From Saprospiraceae bacterium (lineage in GTDB: Bacteria > Bacteroidota > Bacteroidia > Chitinophagales > Saprospiraceae), in the NCBI GenBank assembly GCA_020852155.1, contig JADZBJ010000127.1, positions 1 to 11,028 on the forward strand: a stretch of DNA of 11,028 nt, given 5' to 3'. Below the pieces are notes generated by a model that did not search any database, was not told the origin of the DNA, and saw nothing but the letters and a program-made list of their open reading frames with translations. Of the stretch, positions 1 to 6,594 are shown piece after piece (positions within the stretch are counted from its first letter, which is position 1; the number at the start of each line of letters is the position of its first letter). The position numbers were made by a program, and so were the translations under genes.

Positions 1-1
1 A

Positions 2-733
2 CAACAGCAAAACCATGCCGTTACCGATCGCCGTTTTGCCTATTTTCAACATACCAACGACCTGATTCGAAACCTCAACTTTTTTGGCTCCTGCGAAGTT
101 GATTTCTATCAACGCATTGATAGTCAGGTTAATAACAAGCCTGTATTGACCAACCTGTTGCTCAATTTGCGCTATCGGGCTTCCAAACGTTTAAACCTGA
201 ACGCCGGTTATGACAACCGCAGAAACATCATTTACTACGAGTCGTACAAAAATTTCATAGACCAGTTGATCGATGATGAAACGCGCCAGGGACTCAGGTT
301 GGGCGCTAATGTCAAGATTCATAAAACCATAAACCTGGGTATCAACAGTTCATGGCGCTTTCAAAAGAGCGATTTGAACCTCTCTAAAAACCTGAATGCC
401 TACCTGAATATCAGTCGCCTGCCCGGTCTGAATGCCTATTTATCCCTTTCAGCCAACATGCTGCAAACCAATTACCTGAACAGCAATTTTTACGGCGCAA
501 GGCTTACCAAACCACTGCTGCACAACAAGTGCAATCTCGAATCATACTATCGTCGGGTGGATTATCAATACAAAAGTTTTGAAACCAACATCATCCATCA
601 GGACATAGGAGGATTTGATTTTTCATGGAATTTGACTCGAAAACTGGGATTATATCTCACCTGGGAAGGTACCTTTGAGCAACGTAAACCAACATTCAAT
701 CGAGTTAATACCAGATTGATCCGCAGATTTTAA
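2..733 (+). CDS. C-terminal part of a probable outer-membrane beta-barrel protein (5' end outside window)
   Basis: The reading frame is open from the first bases of the window to a TAA at 731-733, so the gene begins upstream; the TTG at 146 is an internal codon, not a start. About 243 residues are visible. They show alternating polar/hydrophobic stretches separated by short Asn/Asp/Gly-rich turns (for example SKRLNLNAGYDNRR, LGANVKIHKTINLGINSSW, GLNAYLSLSANML, LGLYLTWEGTFEQ), the pattern of transmembrane beta-strands. The chain ends in RRF; a C-terminal Phe is typical of barrels inserted by the BAM machinery. I do not recognise a specific family, and the N-terminal domain that might reveal the function is missing. 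It precedes the lipoprotein gene by 49 nt on the same strand with no obvious terminator, so the two may be co-transcribed. The barrel assignment is an inference from strand pattern. Confidence 0.7.
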   Translation, partial: QQQNHAVTDRRFAYFQHTNDLIRNLNFFGSCEVDFYQRIDSQVNNKPVLTNLLLNLRYRASKRLNLNAGYDNRRNIIYYESYKNFIDQLIDDETRQGLRLGANVKIHKTINLGINSSWRFQKSDLNLSKNLNAYLNISRLPGLNAYLSLSANMLQTNYLNSNFYGARLTKPLLHNKCNLESYYRRVDYQYKSFETNIIHQDIGGFDFSWNLTRKLGLYLTWEGTFEQRKPTFNRVNTRLIRRF

Positions 734-782
734 GTGCCAACGCATTATTGAAACCTGCTCGCAAAAACACTTTATCAACACC

Positions 783-1550
783 ATGCACACATTCAAAACC
801 ACCCTGGGACTCTTGTTCCTGACTGCGCTATTGGCCTGTAATTCCCAACCCAAAGTGATCGAAGCCGAGAGCAGCGCTACTGATAAACCTATATTTCAGG
901 ATCCGGGAGCGGCAACCAATCATGAAGGCCATAATCATCCGGTTGCAGAAGGCAGCAATGGCGGTGAAGAGCATAAAGTCACCGTCGCAGAGGTTTTAAA
1001 TACTGAAAAATACTCCTACCTGCGCGTTCAGGAAAATGGCGCGGAAACCTGGATTGCCATTTCAAAGCGGGATGTCAACGTGGGCGGAAGTTATATTTAT
1101 AAAGGCGGACTCCTGAAGAATAACTTCTTCAGCAAAGAGTTCAACCGCACTTTTGAAACGGTCTTACTCGTCGGTGATTTCAGGGATGCAAACGCAGCTG
1201 CCGCCAGCGCAGCATTACCTCAGCCTGCAGCAACCGTAGAACCGCCCAAAAGCGTAAAAGCCGCACCCGGTGCTGTAAAAATTGCTGATCTGGTGGCCAA
1301 CCTGAAAAAATACGAAGGCAAAACTGTTGCTGTCACTGGTAAAGTCGTCAAGATCAATCCCATGATTATGGGCCGCAACTGGATTCACCTGCAAGATGGC
1401 TCTGGTAAAAACCTCGACCTGACCGTCACGACCAACGAAATGGTCAAACTGGGCGATGTTGTTACGCTCGAAGGCGCATTTAACCTCAATCGGGATTTTG
1501 GCGCAGGATACAGGTATGACTATATTGTAGAAGGAGCGAAAGTGAAATAA
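783..1550 (+). CDS. Lipoprotein with two OB-like domains (NrfJ-like family)
   Basis: A 255-aa exported protein. Residues 1-19 form a signal peptide ending in the lipobox LLAC, so Cys19 should be lipidated. A short His-containing linker follows (NHEGHNH, residues 46-52). Residues about 65-133 form the first small beta-rich domain (EVLNTEKYSYLRVQENG, then ETWIAISKRDVNVGGSY and FFSKEFNRTFETVLLVGDF). An Ala/Pro-rich linker (about 136-165) leads to an OB-fold domain at about 166-255 (YEGKTVAVTGKVVKI, NWIHLQDGSG, LDLTVTTN, VKLGDVVTLEG, DFGAGYRYDYIVEGAKV). From memory, these motifs match a family called NrfJ-like or OB-fold nucleic-acid-binding protein, often found near cytochrome nitrite/sulfite reductase genes. 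A periplasmic role is far more likely than nucleic-acid binding. It faces the cytochrome c biogenesis gene convergently. The biochemical function is unknown, and metal binding by the His cluster is speculation. ATG 783 is chosen because the signal peptide starts there. Confidence 0.88.
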   Translation: MHTFKTTLGLLFLTALLACNSQPKVIEAESSATDKPIFQDPGAATNHEGHNHPVAEGSNGGEEHKVTVAEVLNTEKYSYLRVQENGAETWIAISKRDVNVGGSYIYKGGLLKNNFFSKEFNRTFETVLLVGDFRDANAAAASAALPQPAATVEPPKSVKAAPGAVKIADLVANLKKYEGKTVAVTGKVVKINPMIMGRNWIHLQDGSGKNLDLTVTTNEMVKLGDVVTLEGAFNLNRDFGAGYRYDYIVEGAKVK

Positions 1551-1566
1551 CCTCCCAAGTAAACAG

Positions 1567-1642
1567 ATTAAACACCAATGGCGCTAAAACACTAAGTTTT
1601 TGATTATCAAACTTTTGTGTTTTAGCGCCATTGGCGTTTAAT
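1567..1642. repeat. Palindrome P1 in convergent gap (possible bidirectional terminator / dispersed repeat)
   Basis: The arms 1567-1592 and 1617-1642 are inverted copies matching at 25 of 26 positions; the only mismatch is A1574 against C1635. The 24-nt centre contains a second small inverted repeat (AAGTTT 1594-1599 with AAACTT 1609-1614), so the element can fold into one long hairpin on either strand. It lies 16 nt after the stop of the OB lipoprotein and 18 nt from the stop of ccsBA, filling the gap between convergent genes. There is no run of T after either arm, so it is not a textbook intrinsic terminator. The core AATGGCGCTAAAA recurs with one change in palindrome P2 at 5706-5777. A role in ending both transcripts is inferred from position. 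Confidence 0.85.
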
Positions 1643-1660
1643 GATCCTCGTTACTAATAA

Positions 1661-4600
1661 TCACGTCAATTTTTTGTGTTTCCATTTCGCAATCAGGCTG
1701 ATGACCACCAGCCCCGCCACAATATAATACACAAAATCCGGTACCGGAACGGGGTCACCCGCAGCATAAGAATGCAGTCCTGACAGGTAGTAGTTCACGC
1801 CGAAATAAGTCATCGCCACCGACGCCCAGCCAAACAGTGTAGCCACGTTGAAGGCATAAAGTCCGCGCAAGCCAGGGACAAATCGCATGTGCAGAATAAA
1901 GGAATAAACCAAAATGGTCACCAAAGCCCACGTTTCCTTGGCATCCCAGCCCCAATAACGGCCCCAGGATTCGTTGGCCCAAACGCCGCCGAGGTAGGTG
2001 CCGATGCTCAACATGAACAAGCCGCCAATCAACGTCATTTCACTGATCCAGGATAACTCGCGGATGATTCGGTAGATATTGTCCTTATTTTTTTCGGAAG
2101 CAACGATCATAAAAATCAGGTTCAGGACGCCAATAATCGCGCCCAGTACCAGAAAGCCATAACTACCGGCTTCCAGCGAAACGTGAATGGTCAGCCAGTA
2201 AGATTTCAGGACGGGCACCAACGGCGTAATTTCAGGATCAAGCCAACTCAGTCCTGCCACCATCATAATCGTCGCTGCCAGTACATTCGTTGCCGCCAGT
2301 GCGCCGAGTGATTTTCTGGCAAAAATAACACCCGCCAATACCGTCGTCCAGCCGATATAAATCATGGATTCGTAGCCATTGCTCCAAGGCGCGCGACCAG
2401 AGACATACCAGCGCAGTCCAAGACCAAGGGTATGCAAGGCAAATGCACTCCAAAACAGGATATTCACCACTTTAACCGCCTTGTCCAGCTTCAGATTAGG
2501 CTTGAACACCGATGTAAACAACAATACCAGATACGCCAGACCCAACAGTCCATAATAACCGGTCAATCGGTTAAAAATGTCCATTTTGTTCAGCAATAGT
2601 TCGGCATTGATCTTGCTTTCCGAAGGCAAAATCTCGCCGCCGTATTTCTGCTGATACAGCTGTAATTCGCCAATAATTTTATCGCAAACGCTCCAGTCGC
2701 CATCTTTCAGCGCTTTGTTCAGCGACGGAATATAAATCGGATAGAACATCTCAATGATAGAACCGCCGCCCTGCATATCGTGATTGTGCGGCACATCAGA
2801 CACCGACGCCCAGGTTTGGGAGGTATCGCCTGGCACTGGAAAAACCTTCATGAATCGCCCGGAAAAAATCAAGGCACAGATATTCACCTTTTCATCCAGT
2901 TTAATCAGTTCCTTTTCAAAAACACCCCGATCGCGTGGCGGTACGTTGTAGGCGTTTCGGACGACATCTTTCAGGATATAATCGCCTTTTTCATCAAAAA
3001 AAGTGTTATAAGAAACCATGTTTGCCTGCGTATGCAACAGGTTTCTGACTTCTTCGTGTTTGCCCAGTTTGATGATTTCAGCATCGTACCAGGCTTCGGG
3101 GTTGGCGGCCATTCCGAGAACAATTTGCTCGGCAGATTGCCCGAACAGACTTTCTTTTCTGGAAATTTTACGCAAAACCTCGCTCGAAAACGTATTCAGG
3201 GGTTTCAGGCGGCCCTTGTGGTCTTGCATCAGCACCTCGCCAAACAATTTGGCATGACTGGCACTGATCGGCGGATTTTCAGGCATTGGCGGCCCGGCCC
3301 AAAGCAATTGCGCAGAAAACAACAGAAAAGCAATACTGAAGGCGCTTTTGGAAGTCGCCCTTAGGCCCTTGATATTTTCGGCCAACTGACTGAACCTGCT
3401 TTTTTTACTGAACAAAGTCAGTACCATGCCAAGCGTCAGCAGGATGTAGCCCAGGTAAGAAATCCAGGTGCCCGGAGCGTCGTAGTTCACGCTCAGGTAA
3501 GTGCCCAGTTCATCCTGATCGTATGAAGACTGGAAGAAACGATACCCGTCATAGTCCAGGATATTATTCATGAAAATGCGTTGATTTCGCTGAACATTTG
3601 CCCTTGTATCCACCAAAGTCACTTCGCTGGCATAGGAAGATGCGTTGTCGGTGCCTGGATATCGCTCCATGATAAAGTCGCGTAATTGTATGGAAAAAGG
3701 CAGCACACGGCGTTTGGAACCATACGCAATAGCCAGTGCAGATTGGCCAAAATCGGCCACGACAGGCAGCCCTTCACGCCCCTGAGTCCCGGTCACAAAC
3801 AGTTCTTTTTCATCTTGTCCGTATTTGACCCGAATGCGCAATCCGCCCTCGCTGGTGCTCATCATTTTTCGCCCCGTTGAAGACAATTGCGTTCCGGCCT
3901 GTGGCTTAAAATCGCCAAAAACGAAGTTTTGAACGCCATTGGAATACAAACTCCGCAACATCAATGGATGATACATACCCGGCGCCAGTGTGTCGCGCGT
4001 TTGCGTAGCCATGACCATCTGGGCGTAAGGCGTACCGGCGATGAAGGTCAGGTTTTTATTTTCGTATTTAATGTTGAAAGCCGCGGGATCTTCGGGGCCG
4101 CCAAAATTGAATAACGTACCGTGAATTTCCTTTTTATCACCCTGCGAAACGAGGTATTCTTCCCGTCCGCCAGCGCCGCCAATGACGATTTTCAGGGTAG
4201 GTTTTCCGGCGGGATCATCTACTAGTTCTTCGACCGGGTTGGGCACGAATTCCAGCAGTTCGACGTCAAGGGGTTGTTGCCCGACGATATATGACCTTTT
4301 GAAATGGTTATTTCCTAACGAAGCAAACAGCACAGGCTCGTCAAAGGAAAATCTTTTGCCGTTGTTGGCGACCTGAAATTGAAGGTAGGTTTCAGCCGAC
4401 AAAAAAGAGTTGGAAGCACTGCCTTCGCGAATGCCCATCATGCCTTCGTAGCCGAAATAACGCGTCACGCCTGAGCCGATTAAAATGACGATCATGGCCA
4501 GGTGAAAAGTCAGAATGGCCCATTTTTTTTGCTGTACCAGCCTGAAACGACGAATATTTTCAATCAGGGAAATACCAAACAGGATCAAAAGCGCCTCAAA

Positions 4601-4756
4601 CCAGTGGGCTTTGAAAATCACCTTTTGCGCAGCGCTCGTACCAAAGTCATTTTCGATAAATGTTGCAACACCGATGGCGGCGGCAAACAATATCATATAA
4701 AACATCGCTGCGGATGGGGAAAACAGCGAGTTGTAGAACTTTTTTAAAAACTCCAT
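1661..4756 (-). CDS. ccsBA: Fused cytochrome c biogenesis protein CcsBA (ResB-CcsA), system II heme export and ligation
   Basis: A 1031-aa inner-membrane protein that carries heme outward and attaches it to apocytochrome c. The N-terminal ResB/CcsB part has membrane segments near residues 15-33, 51-66 and 78-98, a large extracytoplasmic domain (about 105-425), and a segment near 431-449. A further hydrophobic stretch at about 471-488 is followed by a soluble region of roughly 230 residues. The CcsA part runs from about 730 to the end with many membrane helices and the heme-handling WWD motif WGRYWGWDAKETW (931-943). Conserved-type histidines stand at H775 (ALHTLGLGLRW), H858 (LTIHVSLE) and H995 (LSGLHSYA). 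Fusion of CcsB to CcsA is known in Epsilonproteobacteria and Bacteroidota; this one is long because of the middle region. ATG 4756 gives a normal short cytoplasmic N-terminus. It diverges from the ABC ATPase gene and converges on the OB lipoprotein gene. Confidence 0.95.
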   Translation of the reverse strand: MEFLKKFYNSLFSPSAAMFYMILFAAAIGVATFIENDFGTSAAQKVIFKAHWFEALLILFGISLIENIRRFRLVQQKKWAILTFHLAMIVILIGSGVTRYFGYEGMMGIREGSASNSFLSAETYLQFQVANNGKRFSFDEPVLFASLGNNHFKRSYIVGQQPLDVELLEFVPNPVEELVDDPAGKPTLKIVIGGAGGREEYLVSQGDKKEIHGTLFNFGGPEDPAAFNIKYENKNLTFIAGTPYAQMVMATQTRDTLAPGMYHPLMLRSLYSNGVQNFVFGDFKPQAGTQLSSTGRKMMSTSEGGLRIRVKYGQDEKELFVTGTQGREGLPVVADFGQSALAIAYGSKRRVLPFSIQLRDFIMERYPGTDNASSYASEVTLVDTRANVQRNQRIFMNNILDYDGYRFFQSSYDQDELGTYLSVNYDAPGTWISYLGYILLTLGMVLTLFSKKSRFSQLAENIKGLRATSKSAFSIAFLLFSAQLLWAGPPMPENPPISASHAKLFGEVLMQDHKGRLKPLNTFSSEVLRKISRKESLFGQSAEQIVLGMAANPEAWYDAEIIKLGKHEEVRNLLHTQANMVSYNTFFDEKGDYILKDVVRNAYNVPPRDRGVFEKELIKLDEKVNICALIFSGRFMKVFPVPGDTSQTWASVSDVPHNHDMQGGGSIIEMFYPIYIPSLNKALKDGDWSVCDKIIGELQLYQQKYGGEILPSESKINAELLLNKMDIFNRLTGYYGLLGLAYLVLLFTSVFKPNLKLDKAVKVVNILFWSAFALHTLGLGLRWYVSGRAPWSNGYESMIYIGWTTVLAGVIFARKSLGALAATNVLAATIMMVAGLSWLDPEITPLVPVLKSYWLTIHVSLEAGSYGFLVLGAIIGVLNLIFMIVASEKNKDNIYRIIRELSWISEMTLIGGLFMLSIGTYLGGVWANESWGRYWGWDAKETWALVTILVYSFILHMRFVPGLRGLYAFNVATLFGWASVAMTYFGVNYYLSGLHSYAAGDPVPVPDFVYYIVAGLVVISLIAKWKHKKLT

Positions 4757-4780
4757 AAAAAACCTGACAATCTTGAGCCG

Positions 4781-4788
4781 CTAAGATA
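4781..4788 (-). promoter_or_regulatory. Candidate -7 box for ccsBA
   Basis: Read on the minus strand this is TATCTTAG, one base away from the Bacteroidota -7 consensus TAnnTTTG. It would place the transcript start about 18 nt before the ccsBA ATG. I could not find a well-spaced TTTG (-33) element, so this rests on one short motif. Confidence 0.35.
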
Positions 4789-4955
4789 ATTAGTCTGCAG
4801 GCAACCACAGGAAGCAATGGATGAATCGGGAATTTTTCAGGCTGAAATTTTCATCCGACCGCGCAAGCCGCACATTTAATCGGTCATCTGGAAGATTTTG
4901 TCTTGAAAATACGCACTGACAGCATCAAAATTGAATAGCTGTTGTTTCAGTGTTT

Positions 4956-4963
4956 TACTTTTC
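4956..4963 (+). promoter_or_regulatory. Candidate -7 box for the ABC ATPase gene
   Basis: TACTTTTC resembles TAnnTTTG with a changed last base, and a TTG at 4931-4933 lies 22 nt upstream as a possible -33 element. Transcription would begin near 4969, after the GTG at 4950. That favours ATG 4983 as the real start of the ATPase. The support is weak. Confidence 0.28.
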
Positions 4964-4982
4964 GGCTTCACGTCCATTTTCT

Positions 4983-5645
4983 ATGCTTAAAGCACAAAAT
5001 CTAACGCAACAATACCGGGCCGCAAATGGCTCTATGCTCACCGTATTAGACAGTATCAGTTTTGACATTGATGCCGGCGAAACCTTTGCCATCATCGGGC
5101 CAAGCGGCTCAGGCAAAACAACCCTGCTTGGCTTGTGCGCAGGCCTCGATCGCGCCGCATCGGGCAGCGTAACCCTGAATAATATTGAATTAAATCCGCT
5201 GTCGGAAGACGAACGGGCAGCCGTACGAAATCAGTACGTGGGTTTTGTCTTTCAAAATTTTCAACTCATTCCCACGCTGACGGCTTTGGAAAATGTGATG
5301 GTGCCGCTCGAGTTGCGCAACGACCCAAAAGCCGAAACAGTCGCCGCAGCATGGCTGAAAAAAGTCGGACTGGAGCATCGCCTCGACCACTACCCTTCCC
5401 AACTTTCCGGCGGCGAGCAACAACGTGTCTGCATCGCCCGTGCCTTCAGTAATCATCCGGCAATTCTCTTTGCCGACGAACCCACCGGCAACCTCGACGC
5501 TGATAATGCAGCCGGTATCGTTGACCTGATCTTTGAACTGAATAAAACAGCAGGCACAACCCTCGTTCTGGTCACCCACGACCCGGACCTGGCCAAAAGA
5601 TGCGGCAAAACCCTGAAACTGAAAGGCGGAAAAGCGGTGGAATGA
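4983..5645 (+). CDS. ABC transporter ATP-binding protein, LolD/MacB/YbbA type
   Basis: A 220-aa complete nucleotide-binding domain that hydrolyses ATP for a type VII (FtsX-like/MacB-type) ABC system. All motifs are present: Walker A GPSGSGKTT (39-47), Q-loop FVFQNF with Q91, signature LSGGEQQR (141-148), Walker B ILFADEP with D165/E166, the D-loop region GNLD, and the switch histidine in VTHDPDL (H199). The insertion FQLIPTLTALENVMVPLEL and the sequence ADEPTGNLD are typical of the LolD/FtsE/MacB branch. The frame is open back to a GTG at 4950, but ATG 4983 is preferred because MLKAQNLTQQY matches the usual family N-terminus. The partner permease normally lies next to the ATPase, but the next gene here is a convergent HAD phosphatase, so the permease must be encoded elsewhere or be lost. 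The substrate cannot be read from the ATPase. Confidence 0.93.
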   Translation: MLKAQNLTQQYRAANGSMLTVLDSISFDIDAGETFAIIGPSGSGKTTLLGLCAGLDRAASGSVTLNNIELNPLSEDERAAVRNQYVGFVFQNFQLIPTLTALENVMVPLELRNDPKAETVAAAWLKKVGLEHRLDHYPSQLSGGEQQRVCIARAFSNHPAILFADEPTGNLDADNAAGIVDLIFELNKTAGTTLVLVTHDPDLAKRCGKTLKLKGGKAVE

Positions 5646-5647
5646 TG

Positions 5648-5680
5648 CGATTGATTCGATTAAATCCGATTGATTCGATT
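5648..5680. repeat. Short direct repeat, 14 bp twice
   Basis: CGATTGATTCGATT occurs at 5648-5661 and again at 5667-5680 (19-bp period), beginning 3 nt after the ATPase stop codon. The unit itself contains repeated GATT words. It could be a small tandem duplication or a remnant. No function can be read from it. Confidence 0.75.
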
Positions 5681-5705
5681 GATAAATAATCTGCCAAATC
5701 AGGCT

Positions 5706-5777
5706 AACCGCAAATGACGCTAAAAACGCAAAAGTTTGAAAATCAGCAACTGTGCGTTTTTAGCGTCATTTGCGGTT
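5706..5777. repeat. Palindrome P2 in convergent gap, same family as P1
   Basis: The arms 5706-5730 and 5753-5777 are perfect 25-bp inverted copies around a 22-nt centre. The core AATGACGCTAAAA (5713-5725) differs from P1 at one base, and the opposite arm carries the matching change, so pairing is preserved. The centre AAGTTTGAAAATCA resembles the P1 centre AAGTTTTTGATTATCA. It lies 60 nt after the ABC ATPase stop and 36 nt from the stop of the convergent HAD gene. No T-run follows either arm. It is probably a member of a dispersed palindromic repeat family that ends or shields convergent transcripts; that role is inferred. Confidence 0.87.
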
Positions 5778-5813
5778 CATCTAAAAAGCACAGGTTTGCT
5801 AACTGTGTGACAG

Positions 5814-6407
5814 TTACAAACCCAGCGCTTGCCTTAACTGTGCCGCATCCTTGAAGTGAATGCCTTGCAGTCCCGCCTCCTGCGCTGCGGTCACATTGGC
5901 TAAATTATCATCAATGAACACAGCCTTGTGTGGCGTGAGGGCATAACGTTCTATCAGGATGTTGTAAATTTCAGGGAAAGGCTTGCGCGTCATTTCTGCG
6001 CCAGACACAACAATGCCTTCAAACCAGTGCAGGAAATCATACAATTCCAGGGCTTTGGGAAAGGTTTCAGCGCTCCAGTTGGTCAGCGCCAACAAGCGAT
6101 AACGGCCATCGGCTTTCAGTTCGCGAAGCAACTCAACCGTCGGCTGTATCGGCCCGCCCAGCATTTCCTCCCAGCGGCCATAAAAGGCACGAATTTCAGT
6201 TTCCCATTCAGGCCACTGATCTACCAAAAGTTGAGTTCCGGCCTCCAGCGTTCGCCCGGCGTCCTGCTCGATATTCCAGTCGTGGGTGCAAATGTTTTCA
6301 AAGAAAAACTGACGCTTGTCTGTATCTGGAATAACCGTCCTGAAAACATATTCAGGATTCCAGTCAACTAAAACGCCTCCAAGGTCGAATACAATTGTGT
6401 CTAACAT
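5814..6407 (-). CDS. HAD-family hydrolase (HAD-IA, YihX-like phosphatase)
   Basis: A 197-aa soluble phosphatase-type protein. Motif I is FDLGGVLVDW with the nucleophile Asp8; the +2 position is Gly rather than Asp, as in the YihX-like DLGxV group, which includes a glucose-1-phosphate phosphatase. Motif II is ALTNWS (T109, N110), motif III is the Lys in RKPFPEIY (K142), and motif IV is FIDDN (D166, D167). A helical cap lies between motifs I and II (about 17-90). The length is normal for the subfamily, and the C-terminus (GLQGIHFKDAAQLRQAL) is the usual ending. It is transcribed alone, convergent with the ABC ATPase gene and divergent from the arginase-fold gene. The fold and phosphatase class are clear; the substrate (sugar phosphate or other) is not. 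Confidence 0.92.
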   Translation of the reverse strand: MLDTIVFDLGGVLVDWNPEYVFRTVIPDTDKRQFFFENICTHDWNIEQDAGRTLEAGTQLLVDQWPEWETEIRAFYGRWEEMLGGPIQPTVELLRELKADGRYRLLALTNWSAETFPKALELYDFLHWFEGIVVSGAEMTRKPFPEIYNILIERYALTPHKAVFIDDNLANVTAAQEAGLQGIHFKDAAQLRQALGL

Positions 6408-6432
6408 TTTAAATCAGGTATAAAAAAGGCGG

Positions 6433-6440
6433 CGAAGATA
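6433..6440 (-). promoter_or_regulatory. Candidate -7 box for the HAD gene
   Basis: On the minus strand this reads TATCTTCG, one base off the TAnnTTTG consensus. It would put the transcript start about 20 nt before the HAD ATG. No clear -33 element was found. Confidence 0.35.
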
Positions 6441-6450
6441 GATCAGGATT

Positions 6451-6458
6451 TACATTTG
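6451..6458 (+). promoter_or_regulatory. Candidate -7 box (TACATTTG) for the arginase-fold gene
   Basis: TACATTTG matches the Bacteroidota TAnnTTTG consensus exactly and points toward the gene at 6595. Transcription from about 6465 would give a leader of roughly 130 nt that contains the whole inverted repeat 6475-6580. No convincing -33 TTTG was seen, so the call rests on the -7 motif and its location. Confidence 0.4.
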
Positions 6459-6474
6459 CCCCAACCGACTATTC

Positions 6475-6580
6475 AGCGCATGTTTGGATTTCGGACTTTG
6501 GGCTCCGAGCGGCAATTTTTGTTTTAAAGAAGACAAAAATTTCTCGCTCTCCTCTCAAAACTGAAATCCAAACATGCGCT
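6475..6580. repeat. Large imperfect inverted repeat in a divergent promoter region
   Basis: The outer arms 6475-6492 and 6563-6580 are perfect 18-bp inverted copies (core GCATGTTTGGATTTC). The inner arms AATTTTTGT (6514-6522) and ACAAAAATT (6533-6541) also pair. GAGCG (6507-6511) with CGCTC (6545-6549) and TTTG (6497-6500) with CAAA (6556-6559) extend the pairing between them, so the entire 106 bp can fold as one long interrupted hairpin. It is unrelated in sequence to P1 and P2. The right outer arm contains the ATG at 6574, an alternative start of the downstream gene. It may be a MITE-like repeat or a leader structure; the sequence alone does not decide. Confidence 0.75.
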
Positions 6581-6594
6581 CAGACAAATCCTGT

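Noticed and set aside
1567..1642. P1 as the end of an insertion sequence or part of a CRISPR array
   Set aside because: There is no transposase gene, no matching inverted repeat at IS distance, and only one copy at this place with no spacer-repeat periodicity.
2780..3364. Long open frame on the plus strand inside ccsBA
   Set aside because: It is antisense to a confidently identified membrane protein, and its translation has biased composition and no recognisable domain. It is a shadow of the real gene.
4811..4855. Weak hairpin GGATGA...TCATCC in the divergent gap
   Set aside because: Only 6 bp of outer pairing plus 5 bp inside, with a large loop; this is within what chance gives in AT-rich intergenic DNA.
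4817..4879. A 20-codon open frame (MDESGIFQ...) between ccsBA and the ABC ATPase gene
   Set aside because: It is very short, has no promoter or family match that I can see, and lies in a region expected to carry two divergent promoters. Chance is the simplest explanation.
5190..5579. Open frame on the minus strand inside the ABC ATPase gene
   Set aside because: It overlaps the Walker B and signature motifs of the real gene in antisense and shows no domain of its own.
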